Source: a bacterium (lineage in GTDB: Bacteria > Latescibacterota > UBA2968). From it: DNA of 10,373 nucleotides. Below, piece after piece: positions 1-5,962 of the stretch. The notes under the pieces are model-generated. The model saw only the letters and a list, made by a program, of their open reading frames with translations, was not told the DNA's origin and did no database searches. The translations under genes were made by a program, and so were the position numbers. The stretch is from positions 1 through 10,373 of the forward strand of contig JAPUJS010000402.1 in the NCBI GenBank assembly GCA_027296045.1, in the 5' to 3' direction. Within the stretch, counting starts at the first letter, position 1, and every line of letters starts with the position of its first letter.

Positions 1-10
1 GATCTGGAGG

Positions 11-199
11 TCACGACCGCTGGACCCTCTGCGCCTTTATATACGCCTCTCGCTCCTCTGGCGTGTAGACACGCAGTCTGTACGGTGGCCCCGCCAGCTT
101 CTTTCGGGCCTCTTCATCGCCCGCGCTGGCACGCTGGATCAACTGATAGCGGGCCTCCCGCTCCCTGGCTATTTCTTCGTTGCGCTTGCTCATTAACAT
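11..199 (-). CDS. Small charged hypothetical protein (62 aa)
   Basis: I do not recognise this protein. It is 62 residues, very hydrophilic and rich in Arg, Glu and Lys. The N-terminal half (about residues 4-36) looks helical, and the C-terminal half holds a short segment (PPYRLRVYTPEE) followed by another likely helix. There is no signal peptide or membrane segment. The start is supported by a GGAGG site about 9 nt upstream of the ATG; a second in-frame ATG two codons later is possible but badly spaced. It is the last gene at this edge and follows another tiny ORF (251-364) by 51 nt on the same strand, so the two may be co-transcribed. The good Shine-Dalgarno site and protein-like composition argue for a real gene; the function is unknown. 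Confidence 0.55.
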   Translation of the reverse strand: MLMSKRNEEIAREREARYQLIQRASAGDEEARKKLAGPPYRLRVYTPEEREAYIKAQRVQRS

Positions 200-250
200 A
201 TGGTCATTCCTCCAGCCTACCTTATGACAAAAACTCTACTACTATCCGGG

Positions 251-364
251 CTACGACTTCTGCATCTGCTCCTGGAAGGCGATCTCGATAAATTCGGCGG
301 GCCGAATGAGGGCCACCAGCACCGTAACCCTCAGAATGCCATCCCAGATATCCTCAGGCGTCAT
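251..364 (-). CDS. Possible tiny protein (37 aa)
   Basis: This is a short minus-strand ORF starting MTPEDIWDGILRV and ending in EQMQKS. It has a hydrophobic central stretch (about residues 9-21) flanked by acidic and amphipathic segments, so it would form one or two amphipathic helices. There is no convincing Shine-Dalgarno site: the upstream GGGCGAAACG is weak. Its support is protein-like composition and its place between the aldo/keto reductase stop (102 nt upstream) and the well-supported 62-aa gene (51 nt downstream). It could be a remnant of a longer gene or chance. I know no family for it. Confidence 0.35.
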   Translation of the reverse strand: MTPEDIWDGILRVTVLVALIRPAEFIEIAFQEQMQKS

Positions 365-466
365 CGTTTCGCCCAGGCACCGCCAGCCAGGTCCATCTCC
401 AAATTACACAGGGTCAAAAAAACATGCCCTACGTCTCTGTTAATTTTCCCGAATCTTCTCCAGTCC

Positions 467-1393
467 CTATGTCAGCCCTCTGAGCTTTTCTACAAGATCA
501 TCACTCAAAACCTCCGAGCCAGCTGCGGCGTTCATCACGGCCTGTTCTGAAGACTTCGCGCCCGGGATCACCACCGAAACGGCGGGATGGGATATCACGT
601 AACGCAACGCCATCTGCACCATCTCCTGACCGGGTTTCGCGACCGCCTTCAACTTCTCGACCCGCTCGATATCTGCCTCGAACTTCGCCTGCGCATTGGG
701 GTCTGCGTGCCAGGCCGTGCGGATGCTATCCGTAAATTTAGTCGACTTGTCGTATCGACCGGACAGCAGCCCTTTGGCCAGAGGCCCCCGCACCATCACG
801 CCGATATGGTTCTCCTGGCAGTAGGGCAGGAAGTCCTCTTCCGCTTTCCGATTCAACAACGAATAGTCAACCTGCACCACGCTGCACGATCCGTTTACAT
901 GAAACCGTTTCAGCACATCCAGGTTGTTGGTCGAGATCCCGTACGCACGAATTCGACCCTCTTTGAGCAGGATCTCGAAACCCTCCAGGTAAACAGAGGG
1001 ATCTTCGATCTCTCCCTCGTGACACAAAATCACATCCAGCCAATCGGTCTTCAGACGGTGGAGCGATGCATGCACACACACCCGGATCGTATCGGGATAT
1101 TCGCGTGGAATCAGCCTGCCAATTCGACGGCCCCAGTTGCCCGTCTTGCTCACCACCGTCACCCGATGCCGAATACCGGACAGAGCGACGCCAAGCCGTT
1201 CCTCGGAATTCCCACCCGGAATCCCGTAGTTTTCCGCCGTATCGAAAAGCGTGACTCCACTGTCAAAAGCGCTTCGAATCGTGCCGAATGCCGTCGCATC
1301 GTCAATGTCACCCCACTGATTCCCGATGTTCCAGGTGCCCAACCCCACTGCCGTCACATCGATACCTGTTTCCCCGAATGTCCGGTGAAGCAT
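467..1393 (-). CDS. Aldo/keto reductase
   Basis: This is a 308-residue NAD(P)H-dependent oxidoreductase of the aldo/keto reductase superfamily, cytosolic, with a TIM-barrel fold. Members reduce aldehydes or ketones to alcohols. The full catalytic tetrad is visible: Asp51 and Tyr56 (FDTAENYG), Lys83 (VVSKTG) and His125 (ILCHEGE). The C-terminal IPGAKSSEQ segment matches the family's cofactor-phosphate-binding region, usually IPGxxxxEQ. Length is normal. The GLGTWNIG start and the GNSEERLG segment resemble the YajO/Tas-like group, but the substrate cannot be told. The ATG is preceded by AGGAGG six nt upstream, a very strong ribosome binding site. It is divergent from the ABM-like gene at 1646 across about 250 bp. 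I see no good hairpin terminator after its TAG stop. Confidence 0.93.
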   Translation of the reverse strand: MLHRTFGETGIDVTAVGLGTWNIGNQWGDIDDATAFGTIRSAFDSGVTLFDTAENYGIPGGNSEERLGVALSGIRHRVTVVSKTGNWGRRIGRLIPREYPDTIRVCVHASLHRLKTDWLDVILCHEGEIEDPSVYLEGFEILLKEGRIRAYGISTNNLDVLKRFHVNGSCSVVQVDYSLLNRKAEEDFLPYCQENHIGVMVRGPLAKGLLSGRYDKSTKFTDSIRTAWHADPNAQAKFEADIERVEKLKAVAKPGQEMVQMALRYVISHPAVSVVIPGAKSSEQAVMNAAAGSEVLSDDLVEKLRGLT

Positions 1394-1449
1394 GTGTTAC
1401 CTCCTAAAGTTGACTGAATTCTCTGTATCGGTTCATTCTGAATGTTTAA

Positions 1450-1466
1450 GATGGGTCGAGCCCATC
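1450..1466. promoter_or_regulatory. Short palindrome, possible operator
   Basis: A perfect 6-bp inverted repeat, GATGGG and CCCATC, is separated by 5 nt. It lies in the divergent intergenic region, about 57 bp upstream of the aldo/keto reductase start. It could bind a dimeric regulator or form a small hairpin in the 5' leader; nothing in the sequence decides between these. Confidence 0.3.
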
Positions 1467-1518
1467 ACAGTCGAAAAAGACGGCGGACCTCTGCCAGTGA
1501 CAGGGATGTCTCTTTTCC

Positions 1519-1552
1519 AAAGGCCTCGGCTTCAGACCCTGGGGCTTTTTTC
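1519..1552 (+). terminator. Imperfect hairpin with T-tract
   Basis: On the plus strand AAAG-G-CCTC can pair with GGGGCTTT (one bulged base, one G-U pair) and is followed by a run of T. It looks like an intrinsic terminator, but no plus-strand gene lies upstream of it. Its T-tract ends directly before the -35 box of the promoter at 1553. It could end readthrough or an unannotated short transcript, or be a chance hairpin. Confidence 0.3.
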
Positions 1553-1581
1553 TTGATCCCGGATTCTATTGGGGCTAATAT
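1553..1581 (+). promoter_or_regulatory. Sigma-70-type promoter for the ABM-like gene
   Basis: The -35 box TTGATC (1553-1558) and the -10 box TAATAT (1576-1581) are separated by exactly 17 bp, close to the housekeeping consensus. Transcription would start near 1588, giving a leader of about 57 nt before the ATG at 1646. Confidence 0.7.
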
Positions 1582-1645
1582 ACATCCAGAATAAAAACCA
1601 ACCTGCAATAGTCGTCTCATTGTTCAACGTAAAAGTGGAGGCATT

Positions 1646-1933
1646 ATGATCGGCGTCTTAACGCACCACTGGGCAGAAAAAGAACAGATCGATCCGGCTC
1701 GTGAGCTTTTAAATCGCAATGGATTGGCTCAAAGCAAAGCACCCGGATTTATTCGTCGAGAAACGCTCTATTCCCTGACCGACGAGACAAAAATCACCAC
1801 ATTGGTCACCTGGGAAAGTAATGAGATCTACGATGTATGGCGTGCAAGCCCCGAGCGTGAAGCCGTTATGGCCGGCGCAGGCGTCTTGTGGGCGAAGCCG
1901 ACTGAGTCAGAACGGTTCGAGGTTGCCGGTTAA
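1646..1933 (+). CDS. ABM-fold (antibiotic biosynthesis monooxygenase-like) protein
   Basis: This is a 95-residue, single-domain protein with the pattern of the dimeric alpha/beta-barrel ABM family. It has a short N-terminal strand (MIGVLTHHW), a helix (about residues 17-30), a second strand region around PGFIRRETLYSL, and the TLVTWESNEIYDVWRASPER segment typical of the family's third strand and following helix. Relatives include quinol or haem monooxygenases and many uncharacterised proteins, so the fold is more certain than the reaction. The start is supported by GTGGAGG four nt before the ATG and by a good promoter upstream. It is the only plus-strand gene here, divergent from the aldo/keto reductase and convergent with the isochorismatase-like gene. 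No clear terminator follows, only a short CTGCT/AGCAG hairpin near 1968-1980. Confidence 0.8.
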   Translation: MIGVLTHHWAEKEQIDPARELLNRNGLAQSKAPGFIRRETLYSLTDETKITTLVTWESNEIYDVWRASPEREAVMAGAGVLWAKPTESERFEVAG

Positions 1934-2028
1934 CAAGGTGCAGCATTCTGATAGTTCCAACCCGGATCTGCTCCGAGCAGCCTCTGAGACTTTTCTCCTG
2001 ATTCCGACTGTAGAAGGAGCCCACATAC

Positions 2029-2811
2029 TCATTGGATAGCATTCTCGAACGTCTCTATCAGTTCGGATGAAGATATTGTGTAGCCAATGTTGAGTTCGGT
2101 ATCGCGCACAGCGTTTTTTGTAAGGTCCAGCTGCTCTACCGTATCTACAGTTTCAACCGCCGTGGTGCAATCTCGAATCAGGATAATCTCGTAGCCCCGA
2201 TCCTTCATCGCCCGCATCCCGTAGTCCTTAAAGGGGACACATATATTGGCTGCAAAACCTGCATAGAAAAGATAGAGAATTTGCTTGTAACATAATAGCC
2301 GATGAAGTTGATCTCCGTTGACCACGACTTCATCGCCGTCTTGAGGGGCAATTTCAGCAATGATAAGACGATTTCTGACGATTTCGTCAAGGGCTTGAGC
2401 GCCGGATTCTGAGGGGCGGGATAGCTTTCCGTAGGCTCCTGTTTTGTTTCGAAAATCGGACGGGGGCCAGTCGTCCTTCGGCGAGGAGAATCCGCCCCGC
2501 ACTTCATCATCTCCAGCGTATCTGACCCACTGAGGATATTTTTTGGCGCAACCTGGACCCGGGGCGTGAATCACGGTTGCACCAAACCGACGAAAGGCTT
2601 CTAGGCTCGGCCTGATACGTTTGAGAGTAATATCCCTACCTCGCTGGAGATGGGTGTCAATGGGATGATCGCTCCAGACGTCCACCAGAACAAGGGCAAT
2701 TTCACCTGCGCAGAGGGACCTGTGAAGGGTATTGTGATGAATATCGCTCTCGCTGATACCGACCTTCCGAGGTCTGTGATAATACCTGAAATCGAGTTCA
2801 ATCTTCTTCAT
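2029..2811 (-). CDS. Isochorismatase-like cysteine hydrolase
   Basis: This is a 260-residue cytosolic hydrolase of the isochorismatase/nicotinamidase-like superfamily. The family uses an Asp-Lys-Cys triad to hydrolyse amide or vinyl-ether bonds. Visible are the first strand with Asp44 (ALVLVDVW), the strand ATVIHAPGPG, and the nucleophile loop FAANICVPFKD with Cys191 followed by RGYEIILIRDCTTA. The segment that usually carries the catalytic Lys reads DEVVVNGDQLHRLLC here, with no Lys at the expected place, and 147 residues separate Asp44 and Cys191, longer than in small family members. The start at 2811 is chosen because GGTGAGGTG lies about 6 nt upstream of that ATG. An in-frame GTG at 2865 would add 18 residues, but its GGAGGG abuts it with no spacing. 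The substrate is unknown. Confidence 0.85.
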   Translation of the reverse strand: MKKIELDFRYYHRPRKVGISESDIHHNTLHRSLCAGEIALVLVDVWSDHPIDTHLQRGRDITLKRIRPSLEAFRRFGATVIHAPGPGCAKKYPQWVRYAGDDEVRGGFSSPKDDWPPSDFRNKTGAYGKLSRPSESGAQALDEIVRNRLIIAEIAPQDGDEVVVNGDQLHRLLCYKQILYLFYAGFAANICVPFKDYGMRAMKDRGYEIILIRDCTTAVETVDTVEQLDLTKNAVRDTELNIGYTISSSELIETFENAIQ

Positions 2812-2817
2812 ACAGAA

Positions 2818-2826
2818 CACCTCACC
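2818..2826 (-). promoter_or_regulatory. Ribosome binding site deciding the hydrolase start
   Basis: GGTGAGGTG lies 6 nt before the ATG at 2811. It favours this start over the upstream in-frame GTG at 2865. Confidence 0.6.
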
Positions 2827-2906
2827 GTAGACCGATGAATGAACATATTCGAGGGAAAGGCTCACCCCTCCAGTCGCACCACCCTACAGATCTGATCACC
2901 CTGGGA

Positions 2907-2935
2907 AAGATAAAACGCTTAGAACGGAAACACAA
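2907..2935 (-). promoter_or_regulatory. Weak candidate promoter for the hydrolase
   Basis: Read on the minus strand, TTGTGT (2935-2930) and TATCTT (2912-2907) are 17 bp apart. The spacing is ideal, but each box matches consensus only partly. It would give a leader of roughly 90 nt. Confidence 0.3.
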
Positions 2936-2968
2936 GAGAAGCCGGCACCGGTAGATCCTTCCGTATTC

Positions 2969-2991
2969 GCCCTCCCAGGCGGTCTGAGGGC
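2969..2991 (-). terminator. Second hairpin of a tandem terminator
   Basis: GCCCTC pairs with GAGGGC around an 11-nt loop, 6 bp downstream (minus-strand sense) of the strong hairpin at 2998-3034. It has no T-tract and may only reinforce the first hairpin. Confidence 0.3.
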
Positions 2992-2997
2992 AAAGCA

Positions 2998-3034
2998 AAA
3001 GCCCCGGTACCTGTGGGTAGAATGCCGGGGCTTT
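2998..3034 (-). terminator. Strong rho-independent terminator
   Basis: A perfect 10-bp stem, AAAGCCCCGG with CCGGGGCTTT, encloses a 17-nt loop. On the minus strand it is followed by a short T-rich stretch (TTTTGCTTTG). It begins 29 nt after the stop of the 50-aa gene and is well placed to end that transcript. The symmetric A and T flanks mean it could also work from the plus strand. Confidence 0.75.
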
Positions 3035-3063
3035 GCCGTCTTCACTTTTCCTGCGTTAAACAT

Positions 3064-3216
3064 CTATGCCTTCGTCAAATAAAGGGCGTTCTTCCTTTTC
3101 CTAACTTGATACCCTTTTCTTTCCCACAGGGTTTTCTGAGCCTTCGCTGCTGCTTCGGTCTTATACTCTCTTTTCTCACTCTTTACCTTCGCCGCTTCTT
3201 TCTTTGCTTTGGCCAT
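3064..3216 (-). CDS. Small Lys/Ala-rich basic protein (50 aa)
   Basis: I do not recognise this 50-residue protein, which begins MAKAKKEAAKVKSEKREYK and ends in KNALYLTKA. It has 13 Lys, 4 Arg and 10 Ala against 5 Glu, giving a net charge near +12. Residues 2-33 look like one long basic helix; the tail (GYQVRKRKNALYLTK) alternates like a short beta hairpin. Such composition suggests nucleic-acid or ribosome binding, but that is inference. Support for a real gene is good despite its size: GGGGGAG lies 3 nt before the ATG, a strong terminator follows 29 nt after the TAG, and a plausible promoter sits about 50 bp upstream. An overlapping plus-strand ORF at 3013-3237 is its antisense shadow. Confidence 0.7.
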   Translation of the reverse strand: MAKAKKEAAKVKSEKREYKTEAAAKAQKTLWERKGYQVRKRKNALYLTKA

Positions 3217-3546
3217 ATCTCCCCCTTGTGGCCTTAGTGAATTCTGATGACGAGTAATATGGTTACAAGATAAGCAGTTATCATCCCAGGTGCAAATTTT
3301 TTAGCAAAATATCGGAATATGGTCCGGTCTCTCACTCTTCCACATCTTCCACCCGCACCACCACACAGGGGATCCACTCAGCCTATGAACAACCCCTCCT
3401 CCAACGTATCCTCTCCATCGTCATCCGCCAGAACACAGCCGTTAGCTGTGCAATCATGCTCGACCCCATCGGTAAAGCCGCGGGGTGTGCCAGATTGAGG
3501 TGCATCACCTTTTTGTAAGTCTGACGCGTTCGTTGTTAACATAATT
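3217..3546. other. Intergenic stretch without a convincing gene
   Basis: This 330-bp stretch holds a weak promoter candidate (3267-3295) and a small CACAGC/GCTGTG hairpin (3434-3450). There are short ORFs on both strands at about 3320-3520: a plus-strand frame reading QPLLQRILSIVIRQNTAV and an antisense 40-codon minus-strand ORF starting MHLNLAHPAALP. None has a well-spaced ribosome binding site. A degraded gene fragment is possible, but I cannot name its source. Confidence 0.4.
3267..3295 (-). promoter_or_regulatory. Candidate promoter for the 50-aa protein gene
   Basis: On the minus strand TTGCAC (3295-3290) and TATCTT (3272-3267) are separated by 17 bp, about 50 bp upstream of the 50-aa start. 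The spacing is ideal; the boxes are only partly consensus. Confidence 0.35.
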
Positions 3547-3651
3547 TCAATACAAGGCTACCCTGGTTTTTCTCTTCAAGACTTTCATTATAATCATTTC
3601 TTTCAAATCTTCATTGAATCGGTCGAATTCTTCCTGGGTGAGATGGTTCAT
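3547..3651 (-). CDS. Tiny ORF (34 aa) at the end of the dnaX-thpR operon
   Basis: This 34-codon ORF begins MNHLTQEEFDRFNEDLKEM. It sits 31 nt after the thpR stop, with AAAGGGGGA 4 nt before the ATG, one of the stronger ribosome binding sites in the window. The first 20 residues are acidic and look helical; the tail (KVLKRKTRVALY) is basic. It may be a genuine tiny protein or the intact 5' end of a truncated gene. The -1 and +1 frames past the stop also close within a few codons, so one frameshift does not restore a longer gene. No known family is recognised. Confidence 0.5.
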   Translation of the reverse strand: MNHLTQEEFDRFNEDLKEMIIMKVLKRKTRVALY

Positions 3652-3682
3652 AGAATCCCCCTTTGAATGCAAAATGAAAAAA

Positions 3683-4237
3683 TCAGTCCAGCAGACCATA
3701 TCCCAAGGGGGAGTAAACGGCCCCATCGGGCTTCAACTCACTCTTTATGACCGTCACCCGATCCACCTGGAAATGAACGCTCGGTACAGGCCCCGCCCGG
3801 TCTTTCGGCACCTGCACCGGATTTCGTCTCGCCCGACCAAAGGTCACGTGGGGGAAAAACCTCCGTTTTTCAGCAGGAAACCCCGCCCCTTCCAGCAAGT
3901 CGTCCACCCGACCCTGAAGGTCCCGCAGCGGCTCCAGATCCCCCTGGATGCCCACCCAAACCACCCGTGCCCGATCCAGATTGGGAAATCCCCCCATCCC
4001 CGAAGTCGACAACCGCAATACCTGTGTGTTTGCGGCAGCTTCCTGGACGGCAGACACAATCACTGGGACTTGCCCTTCGCACACATCGCCCACAAACTTC
4101 AGCGTCAAATGCATCCCTTCCGGTCGCACCCAGCGCACCTTCCGGTCCAAAAAATCCAGGTTGGATTGCGTATCCGCCAGAATCTGCCGGACCACCCCTG
4201 GCAATTCCAGGGCCACAAAGATTCGAATCGATGCCAT
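3683..4237 (-). CDS. thpR: RNA 2',3'-cyclic phosphodiesterase (2H/LigT family)
   Basis: This is a 184-residue member of the 2H phosphoesterase superfamily. ThpR hydrolyses RNA 2',3'-cyclic phosphate ends to 2'-phosphates and can ligate tRNA halves in vitro. Both signature motifs are present: HLTL at residues 43-46 and HVTF at 130-133, with the usual start IRIFVALELP and the KFVGD and RARVVWVG strands. Length is normal. The open frame extends about 115 codons upstream through the pgpA coding region, but that part is a shadow. The true start is the ATG at 4237, overlapping the pgpA stop by one base (TGATG), so translation is probably coupled. It is the last large gene of the operon. Confidence 0.93.
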   Translation of the reverse strand: MASIRIFVALELPGVVRQILADTQSNLDFLDRKVRWVRPEGMHLTLKFVGDVCEGQVPVIVSAVQEAAANTQVLRLSTSGMGGFPNLDRARVVWVGIQGDLEPLRDLQGRVDDLLEGAGFPAEKRRFFPHVTFGRARRNPVQVPKDRAGPVPSVHFQVDRVTVIKSELKPDGAVYSPLGYGLLD

Positions 4238-4704
4238 CACCAAATCCAGAGCGCTGCCCGAAGGATCAGGTTGCCATAAATTCCCACGATCAGATCGTCC
4301 ATCACAATACCCCACCCGCCGGGAAGACCTTCCGATTGTCGAGCAGGAGGCGGTTTCAAAATATCGAGTGCCCGAAACAAAAAAAATCCGGCCACACCCA
4401 GCCCAATAGACGGCGCTAACATAAAAAGGGTCGCAAAAAATCCGACAAATTCGTCGATCACCACATACCCCGGATCCTTTCCCCAAACCCGTTCGCCTTC
4501 CGAAGAAGCATAAACAGCCACCCCAAACAGCACGCCAAGCCCCACACTCCAGGCCAGCAATCCCAGGGGTGGTAAGACACAATAGATCACGAGTGCCACA
4601 GCCGTTCCCGCCGTTCCGGGAGCAAAGACCGAATAGCCAGAAAAAAAACCGGTTGCAATCAACCGGACCGGGAAAGACATTTCCATTTTAAAATTGGATT
4701 TCAC
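4237..4704 (-). CDS. pgpA: Phosphatidylglycerophosphatase A
   Basis: This 155-residue membrane enzyme dephosphorylates phosphatidylglycerol-phosphate to phosphatidylglycerol, the step after PgsA, encoded immediately upstream. The family signatures are all present in order: SGYSVFAPGTAGT (about residues 22-34), DPGYVVIDEFVG (77-88) with the conserved Asp and Glu, and near the C-terminus FRALDILKPPPAR followed by LPGGWGIVMDD. Hydrophobic membrane segments occupy about residues 36-64 and 85-115. The start is a GTG that overlaps the pgsA stop (GTGA), implying translational coupling. An internal ATG at residue 7 is an alternative without a better ribosome binding site. It in turn overlaps thpR by one base. 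Confidence 0.94.
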   Translation of the reverse strand: MKSNFKMEMSFPVRLIATGFFSGYSVFAPGTAGTAVALVIYCVLPPLGLLAWSVGLGVLFGVAVYASSEGERVWGKDPGYVVIDEFVGFFATLFMLAPSIGLGVAGFFLFRALDILKPPPARQSEGLPGGWGIVMDDLIVGIYGNLILRAALWIW

Positions 4705-5345
4705 GCCGGTTTCCGGTTTTCAATCCAATAGCGCACGCCCGACACCACGGCCAGAAGCGTTACCGAGGCCACCAGCCCGTTGAGCACCAGATAAGACCAG
4801 GGGCCGACCAATTCCAGCGGCTGAGAAGTCCACTCCGCCTGAATAACCCGAACATTCATAAACACCAAAATGCCAAAGGTCAATACCAGTTGCAGCATGG
4901 TTTTCCATTTGGCCAACCGCGAGGTCACAACCGGCTTGCCCTTGTGAAGTGCATACATGCGCAAGCCCGTAATCCAGACATCCCGAACCAGCCTCGCCCC
5001 CACCAGCCAGGCCTTCACCAGCCCCAGCAGCACAAAGGCGATCAGCGCAGAAGAAACCAGAAGCTTATCGGCCAGCGGGTCCATAAACCGCCCGAAGCTG
5101 CTAATCGTTCCATCCCGCCGGGCGATTTTCCCATCGTAAAAATCTGTTAGAGAAGCCACCCCAAATACCAGGAGAGCCAGCATTTTAGAATACCAGTTTT
5201 CCTCAAAAAGCAGCACCAGAAAAACCGGCGTCAACAAAATCCGAAACACCGTCAGCACATTCGGCACCGTCAACACCCGATCCGTTGTACCCGGCTTGGG
5301 CATCGGCACCAACCGATTGGGTCTCAATGTATCCACAGGTGTCAT
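4701..5345 (-). CDS. pgsA: CDP-diacylglycerol-glycerol-3-phosphate 3-phosphatidyltransferase
   Basis: This 214-residue integral membrane enzyme transfers the phosphatidyl group from CDP-diacylglycerol to glycerol-3-phosphate, committing lipid to the phosphatidylglycerol branch. The CDP-alcohol phosphatidyltransferase motif DxxDGxxARxxxxxxxxGxxxDxxxD is complete, with Asp68, Asp71, Asp89 and Asp93. The usual VPNVLTVFRILLTPVF segment precedes it, and several hydrophobic helices follow to the C-terminus. The first 22 residues are a proline-rich polar tail, slightly longer than in many homologues. I choose the ATG at 5345 because GGGAG lies 8 nt upstream; a TTG two codons earlier overlaps the recR stop but is too close to that site. 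The gap to recR is only 2 nt. Confidence 0.94.
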   Translation of the reverse strand: MTPVDTLRPNRLVPMPKPGTTDRVLTVPNVLTVFRILLTPVFLVLLFEENWYSKMLALLVFGVASLTDFYDGKIARRDGTISSFGRFMDPLADKLLVSSALIAFVLLGLVKAWLVGARLVRDVWITGLRMYALHKGKPVVTSRLAKWKTMLQLVLTFGILVFMNVRVIQAEWTSQPLELVGPWSYLVLNGLVASVTLLAVVSGVRYWIENRKPA

Positions 5346-5347
5346 CG

Positions 5348-5953
5348 TCAAAACTCCCTGCGTCCTTCCAGGGCACGCATCAAGGTAACCTGATCGGCCA
5401 GGGCCAGGTCACTGCCGACCTGCAGCCCGCGAGCCATCTGGGTCACTTTCAAATTCAGAGCCCCCAGGCGCTGGCTCAAATACTGGGCGGTTGCATCGCC
5501 TTCTAAGGTCGGACCATTTGCCAGAATCACTTCCTCTATCTCCCCCTGTTTCACCCGATCTATTAGCGCCTGAATGTGCAAATCTTCCGGCCCCACCCCA
5601 TCCAGCGGGGAAAGCTGTCCATCCAGCACGTGATAGAGCCCCTGATAAATCCCGCTTTGCCGGAACTTTTGCTCCAGAGCCAGCAAATCGCCCACATAAT
5701 CGACAACCATCACCTGGGACCGATCCCGGCGGGGGTGGGTGCAGATCAGACAGGGATCGACTTCTGTTAAATTAAAACACACCGAACACCGCTTCATCCG
5801 GGTCTTCACATCCACCATCAAATCGGCCAGAGCTTTCACCCGATCCGTGTCCCAGGTCAGCATATCCAGCGCAATCTTACGCGCCGAGACAGGCCCCACC
5901 CCCGGAAAGTGATTCAACGCGGCAATCAGCCGTCCAATGGGATCTTCTGCCAC
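5348..5953 (-). CDS. recR: Recombination mediator RecR
   Basis: This 201-residue cytosolic protein works with RecO and RecF to load RecA at gaps, and forms a ring-like clamp on DNA. In order it shows a helix-hairpin-helix N-terminus (FPGVGPVSARKIAL), the four-cysteine zinc module C56-x2-C59 and C68-x2-C71, a Toprim domain (VMVVDYVGDLLALE) and the C-terminal ILANGPTLEGDATAQYL segment. Length matches the family. The Toprim residue that is usually Glu (VVE) is Asp here, a conservative change. The start is GTG, with a run of six G (AGGGGGG) 4 nt upstream, 9 nt after the ybaB stop. The ybaB-recR pair is conserved across bacteria. Confidence 0.96.
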   Translation of the reverse strand: MAEDPIGRLIAALNHFPGVGPVSARKIALDMLTWDTDRVKALADLMVDVKTRMKRCSVCFNLTEVDPCLICTHPRRDRSQVMVVDYVGDLLALEQKFRQSGIYQGLYHVLDGQLSPLDGVGPEDLHIQALIDRVKQGEIEEVILANGPTLEGDATAQYLSQRLGALNLKVTQMARGLQVGSDLALADQVTLMRALEGRREF

Positions 5954-5962
5954 AGTGCCCCC

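Noticed and set aside
587..1417. 276-codon plus-strand open frame
   Set aside because: It is antisense to the aldo/keto reductase, whose catalytic tetrad and ribosome binding site are clear; the plus frame shows no motif.
1968..1980. CTGCT/AGCAG hairpin as terminator of the ABM-like gene
   Set aside because: It has only 5 bp and no adjacent T-tract, too weak to call.
2812..2865. GTG start at 2865 for the isochorismatase-like gene
   Set aside because: Its GGAGGG directly abuts the GTG with no spacing, and the added 18 residues do not look like part of the fold. The ATG at 2811 has a well-placed site.
3013..3237. 74-codon plus-strand open frame
   Set aside because: It is rich in Leu, Phe and Cys and is antisense to the basic 50-aa gene, which has the ribosome binding site; it also runs through the terminator hairpin.
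4238..4582. N-terminal extension of ThpR to a 299-residue protein
   Set aside because: The extension overlaps pgpA in another frame, is Cys/Gly/Trp-rich, and is unlike any ThpR. The ATG at 4237 gives the normal family length.
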